Shown: one piece after another, positions 53,524 to 64,000 of the stretch
Layout: each line of letters starts with the position of its first letter
How positions within the stretch are numbered: position 1 is the stretch's first letter
Origin: Zygnema cylindricum
Taxonomy: Eukaryota > Streptophyta > Zygnematophyceae > Zygnematales > Zygnemataceae
DNA length: 64,000 bases
Assembly: GCA_037447655.1 (NCBI GenBank)
Contig: JBBHKE010001952.1
Coordinates: 1-64,000, forward strand
Reading direction: 5' to 3'
Program-made: the position numbers and the translations under genes
The notes under the pieces: generated by a model
Database searches by the model: none
Seen by the model: only the letters and a program-made list of their open reading frames with translations
Told to the model about the DNA's origin: nothing

Positions 53524-56500
53524 TCACACCATGAGACACATATATGGACTGCTGTGAGGTGGGAACACTAAAAGCGTGGCGAGCTTCAGCACTAATGTAG
53601 TTGCCTTGGGCTTCGGCTTGTCTGCCCATAAACCCTTGCTGTGAAAAACATCGATGTTCACCGTTTGCTCTGGAGGGATGACTCCTGCGGCTGGCGACAC
53701 CTGTCACACACACCCACCCACCCAGAACTCATTAATACCCAAGAAACACGAACCTTTGAGCTTCTTTCCGCAATACATTCTGTCATGTCTCCAATAGAGA
53801 ACATACATGAATCGTTAATCACCTTCATAACACTAATTCGGTGCCAAAGTTTTTGGTCCTTCAACATAAAATATCATTAAAAATACTGTTTTTACTTTAT
53901 ACTAATTTGGTAAGCGGTCCAAAGTCGTCCACGTCGTTCAGACCTAAATTAGAATGAATAACACTAAAATAAAACCCACGCTATACATTTCTTAACGCGA
54001 ATAACGATACACCGCATAGTCTAGTACTTCATACATGACAACGGTGAACAACCGAAAGAAGACAGCTTTTCAGCCTCCCACCTCTAGCCACAAAGGCAGA
54101 CCACCAGACAAAGGCTGCAATTGACTGGCCCTTTTCTCCTGTCGAGGATGACCGCAGTCAGTGGGATCCATGAGCCCTAAGCTCCAAATGGTAAAAATGA
54201 CCGGCTCCTTGCTCTTACTGGTCAACCTTAGCACACAGCGTTCAGTCCCATTCAGCTGCAGATCTCCCTTTGGAGAGATTCCGACCTCTGGCGCGGCGCC
54301 AGGTGGCGCAAATAGACGGCCGTAGAGACGGCGCCTTGCAGCCTCATTGACTCCTGCCAGCTGGACATCCATAACGCATCGTACCGGTTTGTGGTCCGAC
54401 TCCATGGCCTCCATGCAAGCGTCGTATCTGTCAGTCAGAAAACAATCCAAGCAAAACCTGTCGATTCAGTAAAACGAAAGTTTTGTGGGCCCTCTGAAAA
54501 AGGTTAAGTCGGTATCTGAAAAAGGAATTGCATCCCAAAAAGTCAAGAGTTGACCTCTGAAAAGGGAGATACTTGTTCCTGTGGAGGGAGGAGGAGGAGG
54601 AGGGAAGCTCACTCTTTCACCGCTGCCTGCACTGGACACTTAAGAGTGGCCATGTCGGCGGTTCCACTGTCTCGCAGAAGAATTCGGTCACACCAGGCAG
54701 GAACTCGGCGTTTCTCACTGGAGTCATAAGCTGCAAACATAAATGTAAATGAGTTAATTATTTAACAACGTCATAAGTTGTAAGTCGTAAACTGCGATTC
54801 ATCAGCAAAAAAAAGGGCCATCCCATGGAAGATATAGTAGCTTAGTTTTCCATCTTCTGGTTCACAGTAAACAAGCCGAGGGTCTTGAGCAACTCACCCA
54901 AAGGACTACTGTCTCCACGATCAAACTTGTACGTGGGAGGAAAGCAAATAGGGGCCTCCCTCATGCCTAAGAACGCTCGATTGTGATCCATCCCCTTTTT
55001 TAATTGGTCCGACATAAAAAGGTCTCCTAGGCGCTTCTGACTGATCAACTGTACCGCCCTCTCATATGTAACACCGTCTAAACGGTAATTGAAGTCACCC
55101 ATCCATACCAGCAAGTCCACCTCTGACAGTTCACACCTCTCCGGTGTTTCTGCGAGCATCCCTTCTTTCTCCTCTGAATCCTGTAAGCGATCAGATGTCA
55201 CAAATTTAGAGATCAGATGCCACCAAACCAATGTCAAAGGAACAACCTGCCTCTATCTCAACCTTTATAGGCAAGTCCCCATAAAGCGCCACTTAGATAT
55301 CCATTTTTTATCTTAAGACAAGAACTGTTCATTCACCTATCTGAGAATTCCAAACAAACCTAGATCTCTCCCAGGCCATGCAGAATACCTACGTATCACA
55401 TAATCCCTCAGATGTTACTGACACAAATAAACAAAATTATCAGTAAACCGTGAGCAGAGCTACCACATGTAGCAACGGACCTCAACAAAGCCTCCGTCAG
55501 ACATGATCTCCTCCTCCTGGTCGTCCTCATCAACTGTAAGGCGACTCATCCCTCTCTTTCCCGCAGAAGCTCCCTGTGCCACTCTCAGTATTCCCTGTAC
55601 CGCGGACTTTACCTGCACTGCACTCCCGAGGCACTCCGCCTCGGATCAGTCCAAGATATAGCAAAAAATGATGACAAAAAGAAGCCAGAACGAGCTCTGT
55701 TGCTAAAATGAATATCCACGATGTGAACCTGACGTGAACAATACAATTGCGGTATTCGCACATAATTTCTGCAAAAAATAAATCTTCTGTGTCTATATGT
55801 ACCAATTTTTTGTTTCAGCTTCAACAACTCTGGACATCAATTGAAGTCCACAAATGTAGGCATGCTATGACACGAGACTTCAACTAAGAACTGAACGGAT
55901 AAACTTTGGAATTTGCTACAGTCAAACATTTTATTTTTCCAAACTCGCGTTTTATAATTCACGCATACATAATTTTTATCTCCATTCTCCAATCGCCATC
56001 GACCAGTTTTGGTGCATAGAACTGCTACATTACCGGCTACCCCCACCGCCAGAACTGACCACTCCAACATCGAATGCAGCCGTTCTTGTATTTGTACACC
56101 TTCGTTTGTATGTACCATACTATTGTTGGTTTTGGAATTGCCATGTGAATACCACAAATTTCAGGTAAGACCAAATACTGTCTTCTTCGGACCCTTCACC
56201 AACCTTGGCACAGATACATTCATTTTGAAGTTGACATAAAAAAGTTTCCGGGAGACAAACCTCCTGCAACTCGTGCCATGGAGGAGGCGGCCGTGCCCAT
56301 AGTGCCCATGGTGCGACCAAAAACCATATGGTCATAAATACGGCGCCAGTCCTCATCACGTCGCCCCACAGCCTCCTGGTGTGCCGCCAGGTGGCAGGCT
56401 ACAAAGCACATGGTACGTCGAAATACAGACATCCGTACTGCCACAGCACCCTACAATTGACCATGGCAAAAGGTCAAAATCCATACTAGGTTTGTTTGAC

Positions 56501-59500
56501 CATGACAACAAGTCAAACACAATACTAGTTCCGATGTAAAGAGGCCATTATAACGTTAGTTTTCCCTGTAAGGTCCATGAAAGCGTAGTCGAATATATAG
56601 CGGTGTTCTAGAACGCCAGGTCAAAGATTTCGTCACATTGATGACACGTGAAAATTTGTTGTGATTAGTAACTTTGCTGTACTCCTGTAACGCAAAAAAT
56701 TATTATGATTGATGAAATCGAAAGCAAGTTACCTTTGATTGGTTAACAGGCTTTTTGCTTTCTAGTGGTCGCATTACATCTCATGGTTTGCAAGATCAGT
56801 AAGAGTTGACGAATTTCACAGGAACTGAGCCATGGAGCATGAGCTTCGTCATAGTGGAGACATGTGGAGTGTGATCCAATCAAAGTCTAAATTCACAAGA
56901 ACAGAGCGACAAAAGTTCAAAGATAGGCCAAGAAGCTCCAGACTCCCAATTCAATTCTTGTAACAAATTCATGTGACACAACAAAACACCCACCTTGTTC
57001 CCGAAGGTACGTCCAAACCCACACGCCACTGCCCCCGTCTCCACATCTCCCACATGTGGTAAAAGGTCATTTGCAACCCTGCAAAGCTGGCAGCCCAGCT
57101 TATCAGTCGACAATTCAACTTGACTTCCTATGGCTCACTACTCAATATTGATATTTGTATGGAGCATCATATACGGCAAGCCCCGACAGAGGAACTAAAA
57201 CCTTACACAAGCAGTCATATCCCCCAATAACCTGACCAGGTTCATATCCTTGCCGGGGAATAGGACTCTTTTGACTACTGCCAGCTAATCACCCTCCTTG
57301 AAATTCTCAATTTCAAGTCTTTGCAATGTAGGATACACTTTTGAAATGTCTTCTAGCACGATAATGACTAAAAGATCTCAGAATCCTGCATGGAATGGTG
57401 AGAGGAGACGAAGTCCACTCATGAATCCCTTGCCAATGAAGAGGCAGGAGTACACCGTGAATTGCTATTAGCTTTAATAGCGCTAATTCGGCGCCCCCAA
57501 ATTTTGACCCTCAAACCTAAAATAGAATTAATAAATCTCATTCTTTTTTTACGTTAATAAACGTATTGTTTAATTAGCGTCAACAACTCGGATTTGAACA
57601 GTTTTTAAATAGTGTAGTGTACGAAATGCGTCAGTCCGTACTAAAATTGCTCGTTATTTTGTAGAATCGTACAAAAAGTGTGTCAGCTAAAGGCGTCGAC
57701 AAGTGAAAGTGAGTGCGTTGACACAAAAATATTTGATTCCCAAAGATAACGACGGTGTAAAACTGCGCGAACCTGTTCTCACATGTTCAAACATCGGATA
57801 TGTGAGCATAGGCTACACCGGCTACACTATGGGAAAAATGTACCCAAAATAGAGTTATGAATAAATTAGAGTAATTTTTTTTTTGGTGAAAGGCTTTAAA
57901 CCCAAATTAGAATTATTAACACTAATTGTTTTTTTACATTAATTATTTCTTAACACTAATAGCGATTCACGGTGTAGCTCCATTTGGTGAGCTGCTGTCA
58001 ATTTCCAATAAAACCAGGAGTTCATCTCACAAGCGAATCAATCTGTGACAATTGACACAAGTAGCTTGTCCGGATACCCAGTAACTTACCAGGCGGTTCT
58101 CACTAAAACATACATATGTGTTTCATACATATAAGTGTCAAGAGATTGGCCTAATGCAAAGTCCCACACCCGAAATAACAACAAAATTCTGGAGGCTCAC
58201 CATACTCCAATGAGCATGCCTGCTAACTGACGCCACAAAACCATCTTAAACTGTTCCCTGAGAACGTCCTGGATATCCGATAACCACAACTGGGCATTGG
58301 CGTTCACCTTCTCCTTCAGACCCATGCCCACCTGTCACCAAAACCAGCAACACACTTATAAATCTATTCGCTCAATGCATTCCCTTCTTTAAGAAACTGA
58401 CTGAATCGACAAGCAAACTGACTGAATCTTCTGTTACCAGGTTTCCTTTCCTCCCACAATATCATGCCAAAGCAAGTGATTGGTCAATTAGTTTTACGTA
58501 GACAAGTCAGGGCTTCAGTCTAATGCTCCCAGACGTGAATATCAGTACGAAAACAAGTAGTACCCATGGGTTTTAAACATACTTTCCACGGCCTCCTCAG
58601 AAACAATAATATGGAACATATTATACATACTAACCAATAACCTTAGTGTCCTTATCCTGGCACTGACTCTTTCGATACATCTACTCTTTCCATATGATCT
58701 TGTGAACCAGCTTACCGACTCTTTGGCAGCTGCAATAGCAATAGTGCCCGCTCCCATCTCCATCTCCTGTAAACCTACTGCCACTATGCCTGCCCCAGAC
58801 ACGGCAGGTCCCAACCATTGCTCCAAAGTGGAGCGAGGCGGTCGTTTCTCTCCCACGTTCCACGTGGCAGCCACCACACGTGTCCTCTCTATTTTCGTAT
58901 ACTCGTCTGCTCTCTCAGCCATGACCGACTGCAGGATATTGTCCATGGGACTTGGACTTGTTGCAGCCCATGCCTTGAGGCCCCCATGGGCTGCGACACT
59001 GATGACATGGTCACCACAAACCGCCAGTTGCATTACTCCTCCTTTATGGGCATCCCAGCTTGCAAGCTTCCGCCCAGACTTTTCACTGAGTACTAAGATC
59101 TTACCGTCAGAATAACCTGCCCAAATACGCATCCCAACAGCTACGAGACAACGCAGTCCCGCCGGCTCTGGAGTGACTTCCGCGAGAAATTTACCAAAGG
59201 GGTCAAAGTGTTGTAACAGTCCCGTGGCACAGGCCACCCACACACTGCCATCTGGCGCCCAGGCGAGAGCCATCAGTCTGCGGGCATCACGTCGCACCGC
59301 CTCTGCAGCAGCCACTGCCCCGCCGACCGCTCCTACAGCACCGTTTACAGCCCCCCCCCACCTTGCCCACACCCTCTCGGAGCTGCTTCCAACCAAATTT
59401 CTTCTTGTCTTTATCCTCACCCTTGGCTCCATAAGATGAGCCATTATCCAGCATGCCGATTCGTGCAGGAGCTCGATCTCTGGAGGTTTCTGTGAACTTC

Positions 59501-62397
59501 TCTCTACCAGCTGAAGCCCCACGGCCGACCAATCCTGGAAACTCGGACTGCCAGCGAGATCCCACCATTGCCACAAATTCTCGATTTTGAGCATTCCTGA
59601 AACCGCAGACAGAAATCCCTCTCCCCAAACAGTGAATACAGCAACCTTACAGCTTCAAATACTATGCAGGGACAGGAGCCCCGCAGTGCCTATTTGTGAG
59701 AGAATTTACAGGGTTACAGCAACATCTAAGGAATAGAATCTAGAACGCGAGTGAGACAATAGATCATGTCAAACAGTAAAGCTTACTGAAGGACTCCTAA
59801 CGAATTTGTCAAGGCATAACGAATGCGGAAAAAGGTGAAACAACCCTCCCAGGTGCGCCTAATCCTATCTTTGACTCATTTTCCAAGCAGAACCATGGTT
59901 CAACCTCAGCTAAAGGCCAGCCATACTATTTTTTACGTGTGCAAAAGTCTGTTTCCCTTGCTAAAAAAGATACGTAAATGTTTATTATTGGTAAAAAAAA
60001 TGAAATTGGAGGGCAAACAAAACAGAAACCGCCTGAATCGCTGACAGCAACAGCAACATTCTGGCAAGCCTATGAGGAGTCATTGCTTGTGCAAAACTCA
60101 AATAGGACAGTTTCTCATGGAAGCGTCATCATCGGCTGACATTCTTGAATGAACAATTCAAATATATCTTGTTCCACCATGGACTTCTTGCTGAAGCAGG
60201 CTATGACTTCCACCATCCATTCACAAATTTAGGCGATGAAATGAATTTCCCATCCATTCATGAATAGGACTTTTGATGAAGCTTTCAGCCGTTTGCCCAC
60301 ACATATTCTTGTGGATACCATGCATGGAATTTCTCATTTAGAGAGTCTGACCAGCCACGATTTTGCAGGTTATTCCGCTAAGTCAGAAAAGGAAAACCCG
60401 GCTAAAAAAATCTAGTTCCATTTGCCCTGCCACCACTTCCAATTTTGCGTCACTCCAAACAATACCAACATAGCATCTTATTTTGCACCATACAACGGAA
60501 AAGAAATGCTCCAGTAAGCAACTAAGTCTGAGTGCCCTTCTCTCTCCTGCCATCACTGCTACCCACCAGATGGCCACACTATGTTGCCCTCCACTCCACA
60601 CCCGGCCTCTGGCTCTCTCTGTAAATAAGAACCGGACTTCACTGTGAAGTCGACCACTGCTGTCTGCGTACGAAAAATTCGGCTTCAAATTGTGGCCTTC
60701 TCCAGCCAGCCAATGGCAGACCCGGCCAGGGCGTCCACCATCCCTACATTCTGCCAAGGCTCTGGTTAGAGCATTGAATGGCCATGCACGCATAGAACCG
60801 CCCTTGGATCCAGTCCAGAGTTCGCCTGCAGGTCCAAGGAACAAGACAAGAATGGAATATATAAGCTTATGTAGCGATGAACCGAGAATCGCACAAATAG
60901 TACGCAGCATCCGCTTCTATCAAACTGCGGCAGGACTACTTCCTCGTCCAATCCCAGCGTTACACTGCTCATTGCTATTAGAGTTAGCGAATTATCACAG
61001 TTGACATTTATCAGAATTAACTACACTAACTTATGTTTTGCCATGTGGCTCAATCGGAATCACTTAACTGAAGAGTGGTTATTAATAGTAATTTACGATT
61101 TTGAATAAAAAAAACACTCACTCAAATTAGAGCGATTACCTCTAATAACGATGGGCAGTGCAGTGTACTTACCGTAAGAGGTTATAGTCAATGCTGTGAC
61201 CGGCTGCGGATGTGCTGGCCATTCAAAAAGGAAATCTGCCACTCTCGGGAGCTTCCGCTCCTCTTCCAGAAGTGGCCAAACTCGCACAGATCCGTCCGCA
61301 TGACCGCTCCACAACATACCTTGTTTCTCGTCCACGGTCAGAGAGAGCACCCGCGCCCTATGGTCGCGCACTTCACACAATACGGCCACTGCCGCATCTT
61401 CCTCCCCCATTGGGTCTCTCCCGGGAGTGCTGCCCTCGTCCATAGCGTAGGCTAAGTTCCAGAGACGGAGACCGTCGTCCGCGGCCGTGCAGACGGTGGA
61501 GGTGGTGCAGGCAATTAGACGGACCTTATTGGACGCCTGATTCAGGGGTGGGGGACGGGGTCGGGGACGGACTTCTAGAGCTACAGGACGCTCCCAGTTG
61601 ACAGCATCTCGGACAGGAGGGTAATAGCGGCTCTGATGCCCACTGCCTCGCACTCTTGACGATTCCGTGGACCGACTCTTTACCATCGCCGGGGATGACC
61701 CATCTGTAGAAGTCTCACGAGTGCTTTTGGTGGTTAATGATGGGCTCTCCTGTTTGTCAGTAGCCCATGATGGACCAGCATTGGGACTGACAGAGCGTGG
61801 AAGAGAAGGGAGTACAGGGACAACAGCTTGAGTTAGAGGAACAGGAATTGGTTCTGGTACTGGATTCCGCTTTGGCAAAAATTGCTCTTTCTTTGCTACA
61901 TTGACCTCTGAGGGAACAATCGATAGAGAAAACTCTTTCGTCTGGGAGTTTTGTTGAGGTTCCTGTCTTGTCGTGAACTCTGGTTCATTATTCCTATGAC
62001 CACCCTGTTTCTCAACATCCATTACCGTACGCTCTTCGGAGGGCTTTAAGCTGAGAGAATTAAACACAGAGGGAAAGATTTTGTCCTCGTCCTCTGGTTT
62101 AAACTGACTAGCTGGAGCTAATAGTGCCCAGTCAACATCAGAAAACACCTGAGAGTTTGTCTGAGGAGAAACAGAAACGTTGGAGAGACTGGAGACGACG
62201 ACAGGGAGCATTGGCGTGGACGGCTGTTTGGCTGCAAGAGCTGCAAGAGAATTCCGGCGCTCTGAAGAAACGGTGAGAGAGGATGGGACACGGCTGGGAA
62301 GAGGAACGAGGTCTTCAAAGGGGCGCAGAAAGGAAGAGGAGGGAGGCGCAGGCCGTAGGTCCTCACCTCGGCGTCCACCGGACGGCCGGGACGCCAT
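53524..62397 (-). CDS. WD40-repeat type II inositol polyphosphate 5-phosphatase, FRA3/5PTase12-14 type
   Basis: Eleven exons on the minus strand: 61173-62397, 60567-60825, 58716-59596, 58201-58331, 56994-57078, 56261-56450, 55481-55617, 54910-55180, 54613-54730, 54082-54427, 53524-53700. Junctions have GT/AG ends and phases agree; the 56261/55617 junction has an alternative (56271/55612). Product about 1,272 residues, like Arabidopsis FRA3 (about 1,300). Residues 1-270 are Ser/Pro-rich and disordered. WD40-type repeats follow (LRLWNLA, MLWSGHADGSVRVW, ELWTGSKGGSMRAW, GRVWSGG..VAIW, IWAGYSDGKILV). The phosphatase domain has AATWNVGE, LQEMEMG, WMGDFNYRL (motif 1), PAWCDRIL (motif 2) and SDHKPV. 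A C-terminal beta domain (LPLWLEVSPAAGV) ends it. It should remove the 5-phosphate of phosphoinositides or soluble inositol phosphates in the cytoplasm; FRA3 acts in secondary-wall and actin organisation. Exon 3 carries one extra G in a nine-G run (59351-59359) that breaks the frame. Confidence 0.93.
53803..54017. mobile_element. Decayed M1-type MITE in the last intron of the phosphatase gene
   Basis: TACATGAATCGTTAATC on the left and CGAATAACGATACACCGCATA on the right, with AACACTAATTCGGTGCC inside as in other M1 copies. It lies between exons 53524-53700 and 54082-54427. Confidence 0.55.
57451..57976. mobile_element. Long M1-type MITE in a phosphatase-gene intron
   Basis: 526 bp with TACACCGTGAATTGCTATTA and TAATAGCGATTCACGGTGTA ends. 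It lies between exons 56994-57078 and 58201-58331. Confidence 0.85.
60961..61161. mobile_element. M1-related MITE in phosphatase-gene intron 1
   Basis: Ends TACACTGCTCATTGCTATTA and TAATAACGATGGGCAGTGCA. Its right end is 12 bp from the exon 1 donor (61172), so it nearly touches the splice site. Confidence 0.8.
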
Positions 62398-62767
62398 GGC
62401 GCCAAACTGGAGGTAGTGGACGAGGAAGATGGCAAGGGTTAGGGAAGCCGGTGGTACATGACGGCCGATGTACGGAAGATGGGAGTGTACGGACTGTAAA
62501 ATATTTTAGGAGGGACGACCGGACTACAGCGACGGGAATCACTATTAGCTGGTAACAATATTGCCGGCGCTCCTATATTCTGGCAATCTGGCCCCTTGAG
62601 CCTGAAAGAGTACAGCCGATTCATTGGACGGTTCACGTCATTCGAGACTGCACTAATAACTTCTTCTCTAATATCGAACACGGTGTAAAGTTACAGACCG
62701 ATGACGTCGTTTCCAAATCTCGTACACTTCTTGAGAATAGACAAAAAGTGCGAAAACGCGTGCAGAC
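62398..62767. other. 5' flank of the phosphatase gene
   Basis: Short region expected to hold the minus-strand promoter and leader. I see no clear TATA box at a fixed distance and no other gene. Confidence 0.45.
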
Positions 62768-63072
62768 CATAGTTCAAAGTAGGTGAAAGTGGGCCCATAC
62801 ATTATGCATATTGTATGAAAAACATACAATATGACCTTAAGACCCATATTGTATTCGGACCTATTCGGACCAATTAAAACACTAGGACCAAAAATTGGAC
62901 CAATTAAAACATTCAGACCAAATAGCTTTGTTTACACCGTCAGATTCAGATGATCGGACGGTCGCTGATCAAAGTAGCGATCTAAGAAGATCACATGAAA
63001 AGCCCATAACACAACTTACGATAAAGGTGCCGACCAAAGGCCTACCATAAAAACGCCTACTTTTGAACTATG
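62768..63072. mobile_element. MITE family M2 copy
   Basis: Ends CATAGTTCAAAGTAGG and CCTACTTTTGAACTATG; the flanks share GCAGAC. It lies about 370 bp upstream of the phosphatase start. Confidence 0.8.
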
Positions 63073-63119
63073 GGGCAGACGTTATACATTACAGAACTGT
63101 ACTCTACTGTAAAGTACAG

Positions 63120-63321
63120 TACACCGTGAATCGTTATTAGCCTTATGTACGCTATATCGGCACCCTAAAATTTGACATTGATACCTTAAATATAATAAAC
63201 TACACTATTTATGAACGTGGACCATAATCTGCCACGTCTCCTGGCACTAAATTAGAATGAATGACGCTAATTTTTTCTTTACACTAATAATTTCTATACG
63301 CTAATGACGATTCAAGGTGTA
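63120..63321. mobile_element. M1 MITE
   Basis: 202 bp, nearly the same sequence as the copies at 856 and 49064. Confidence 0.88.
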
Positions 63322-63329
63322 CTATACAG

Positions 63330-63532
63330 TACACCGTCGATCGTGTTTAGCGTGTAGAAATTATTAGAGTAAAGAAAAAATTAGCGTCATTAATTCTAAT
63401 TCAGTGCCAGGAGACGTGGCAAATTATGGTCCACGTCCTTAAATAGCGTCATTTATTCTATTTAACAATCAAGGGTCAAAATTTAGGGGCGCCGAATTAG
63501 TGTTCAACACGCTAAATACGATCGACGGTGTA
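63330..63532. mobile_element. M1 MITE, inverted relative to its neighbour
   Basis: TACACCGTCGATCGTGTTTA and TAAATACGATCGACGGTGTA ends. The interior is the reverse complement of the neighbouring copy type (GAGACGTGGCAAATTATGG). It follows the preceding copy after 8 bp (CTATACAG). Confidence 0.88.
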
Positions 63533-63543
63533 CTGTAGTAAAC

Positions 63544-64000
63544 TACACCGCGCATCGTTATTAGTGTCAAAGTTTAAATAGTGTGTAAGTAAATATACCG
63601 TCATTGACGCTAATTAAGAATTTGAAAATTAAAAAAAAAAGGTTTATTCTAATTTCAGTATTAGCGCTAATTTGGAACAGCAAAAATGGAAAACTTTCTG
63701 TACGATTATATACATTATTATATGTATTCGTACAAAATATAAAAAAATCGTACACCGTAGTGAAATTTATATATCCGTACATGTCAGACTAATTTACGTG
63801 TCAGACCAATCCCATTTTTTTAGCGCACGTTCCTATGCGTACGCGTCCGATTTAATTCATTTTTTGTAAAATTTTACTTTAAAAGGTACATTTATGTACG
63901 GCCTGACAACGACCGTACACCACGCTATTTAGATCTTATTGAACTTTAGTTCTTTACGCTATTTTGTACGGTACCTCAATTAACGTCAAGGAAAAAATAA
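63544..64000. mobile_element. M1-type MITE, left end only (runs off the window)
   Basis: Starts TACACCGCGCATCGTTATTA, 11 bp after the preceding copy. No right end before the window stops. Confidence 0.65.

Noticed and set aside
1-64000. CRISPR arrays, operons, phage or plasmid features
   Set aside because: The spliced plant genes and retrotransposons show eukaryotic nuclear DNA; no regularly spaced repeats with unique spacers exist.

Overview
The window is nuclear DNA of a green plant (streptophyte, most likely a land plant). It carries three intron-rich plant-type protein genes in a large amount of nested transposon sequence. I cannot place the species. There are no rRNA, tRNA or organelle genes, no operons and no CRISPR arrays. 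Repeat-derived DNA is AT-rich and strikingly full of the tetranucleotide GTAC.

Layout. 1-5.7 kb: small inverted-repeat elements (MITEs) and short tandem repeats, no gene. 5.7-14.25 kb, minus strand: a gene of at least 14 exons for an M16 (pitrilysin/processing-peptidase family) protein with a transit-like N-terminus and no HxxEH zinc motif. 14.3-23.1 kb: MITEs, a perfectly symmetrical long hairpin and two Harbinger-like elements with 3-bp TTA/TAA target duplications. 23.1-31.6 kb: gag-only LTR retrotransposon B (target duplication CCACC), with a younger gag-only element A (target duplication AGGAC) nested in its 5' LTR. 32.1-43.5 kb, minus strand: a composite of a third gag-only element (C), a decayed Ty1/Copia gag-pol copy (E) and a solo LTR. 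44.8-48.9 kb: a second long Harbinger-like element, hosting an LTR with another solo LTR inside it. 49.6-51.2 kb, plus strand: a PHLOEM PROTEIN 2-LIKE A10-type gene. 53.5-62.4 kb, minus strand: an 11-exon gene for a WD40 plus type II inositol polyphosphate 5-phosphatase of the FRA3/5PTase12-14 type. 62.4-64 kb: more MITEs.

The most interesting system is the LTR retrotransposon group. Elements A, B and C encode only Gag, start the gag reading frame inside the 5' LTR, and place directly after the LTR a sequence complementary to the anticodon arm of initiator tRNA-Met. That is a half-tRNA primer site, as in Drosophila copia, and here it doubles as gag coding sequence. B and C share a conserved Gag extension of unknown function after the zinc knuckle. 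Their LTRs carry two structures with signs of compensatory change: a GTAC-rich palindrome upstream of the TATA box and an antisense tRNA-like fold.

Empty-site comparisons inside the window show directly that one MITE family duplicates TA and that a longer family duplicates TAA. Exon boundaries were set by hand from splice sites, reading phase and protein-family knowledge. No alignment or search was run.
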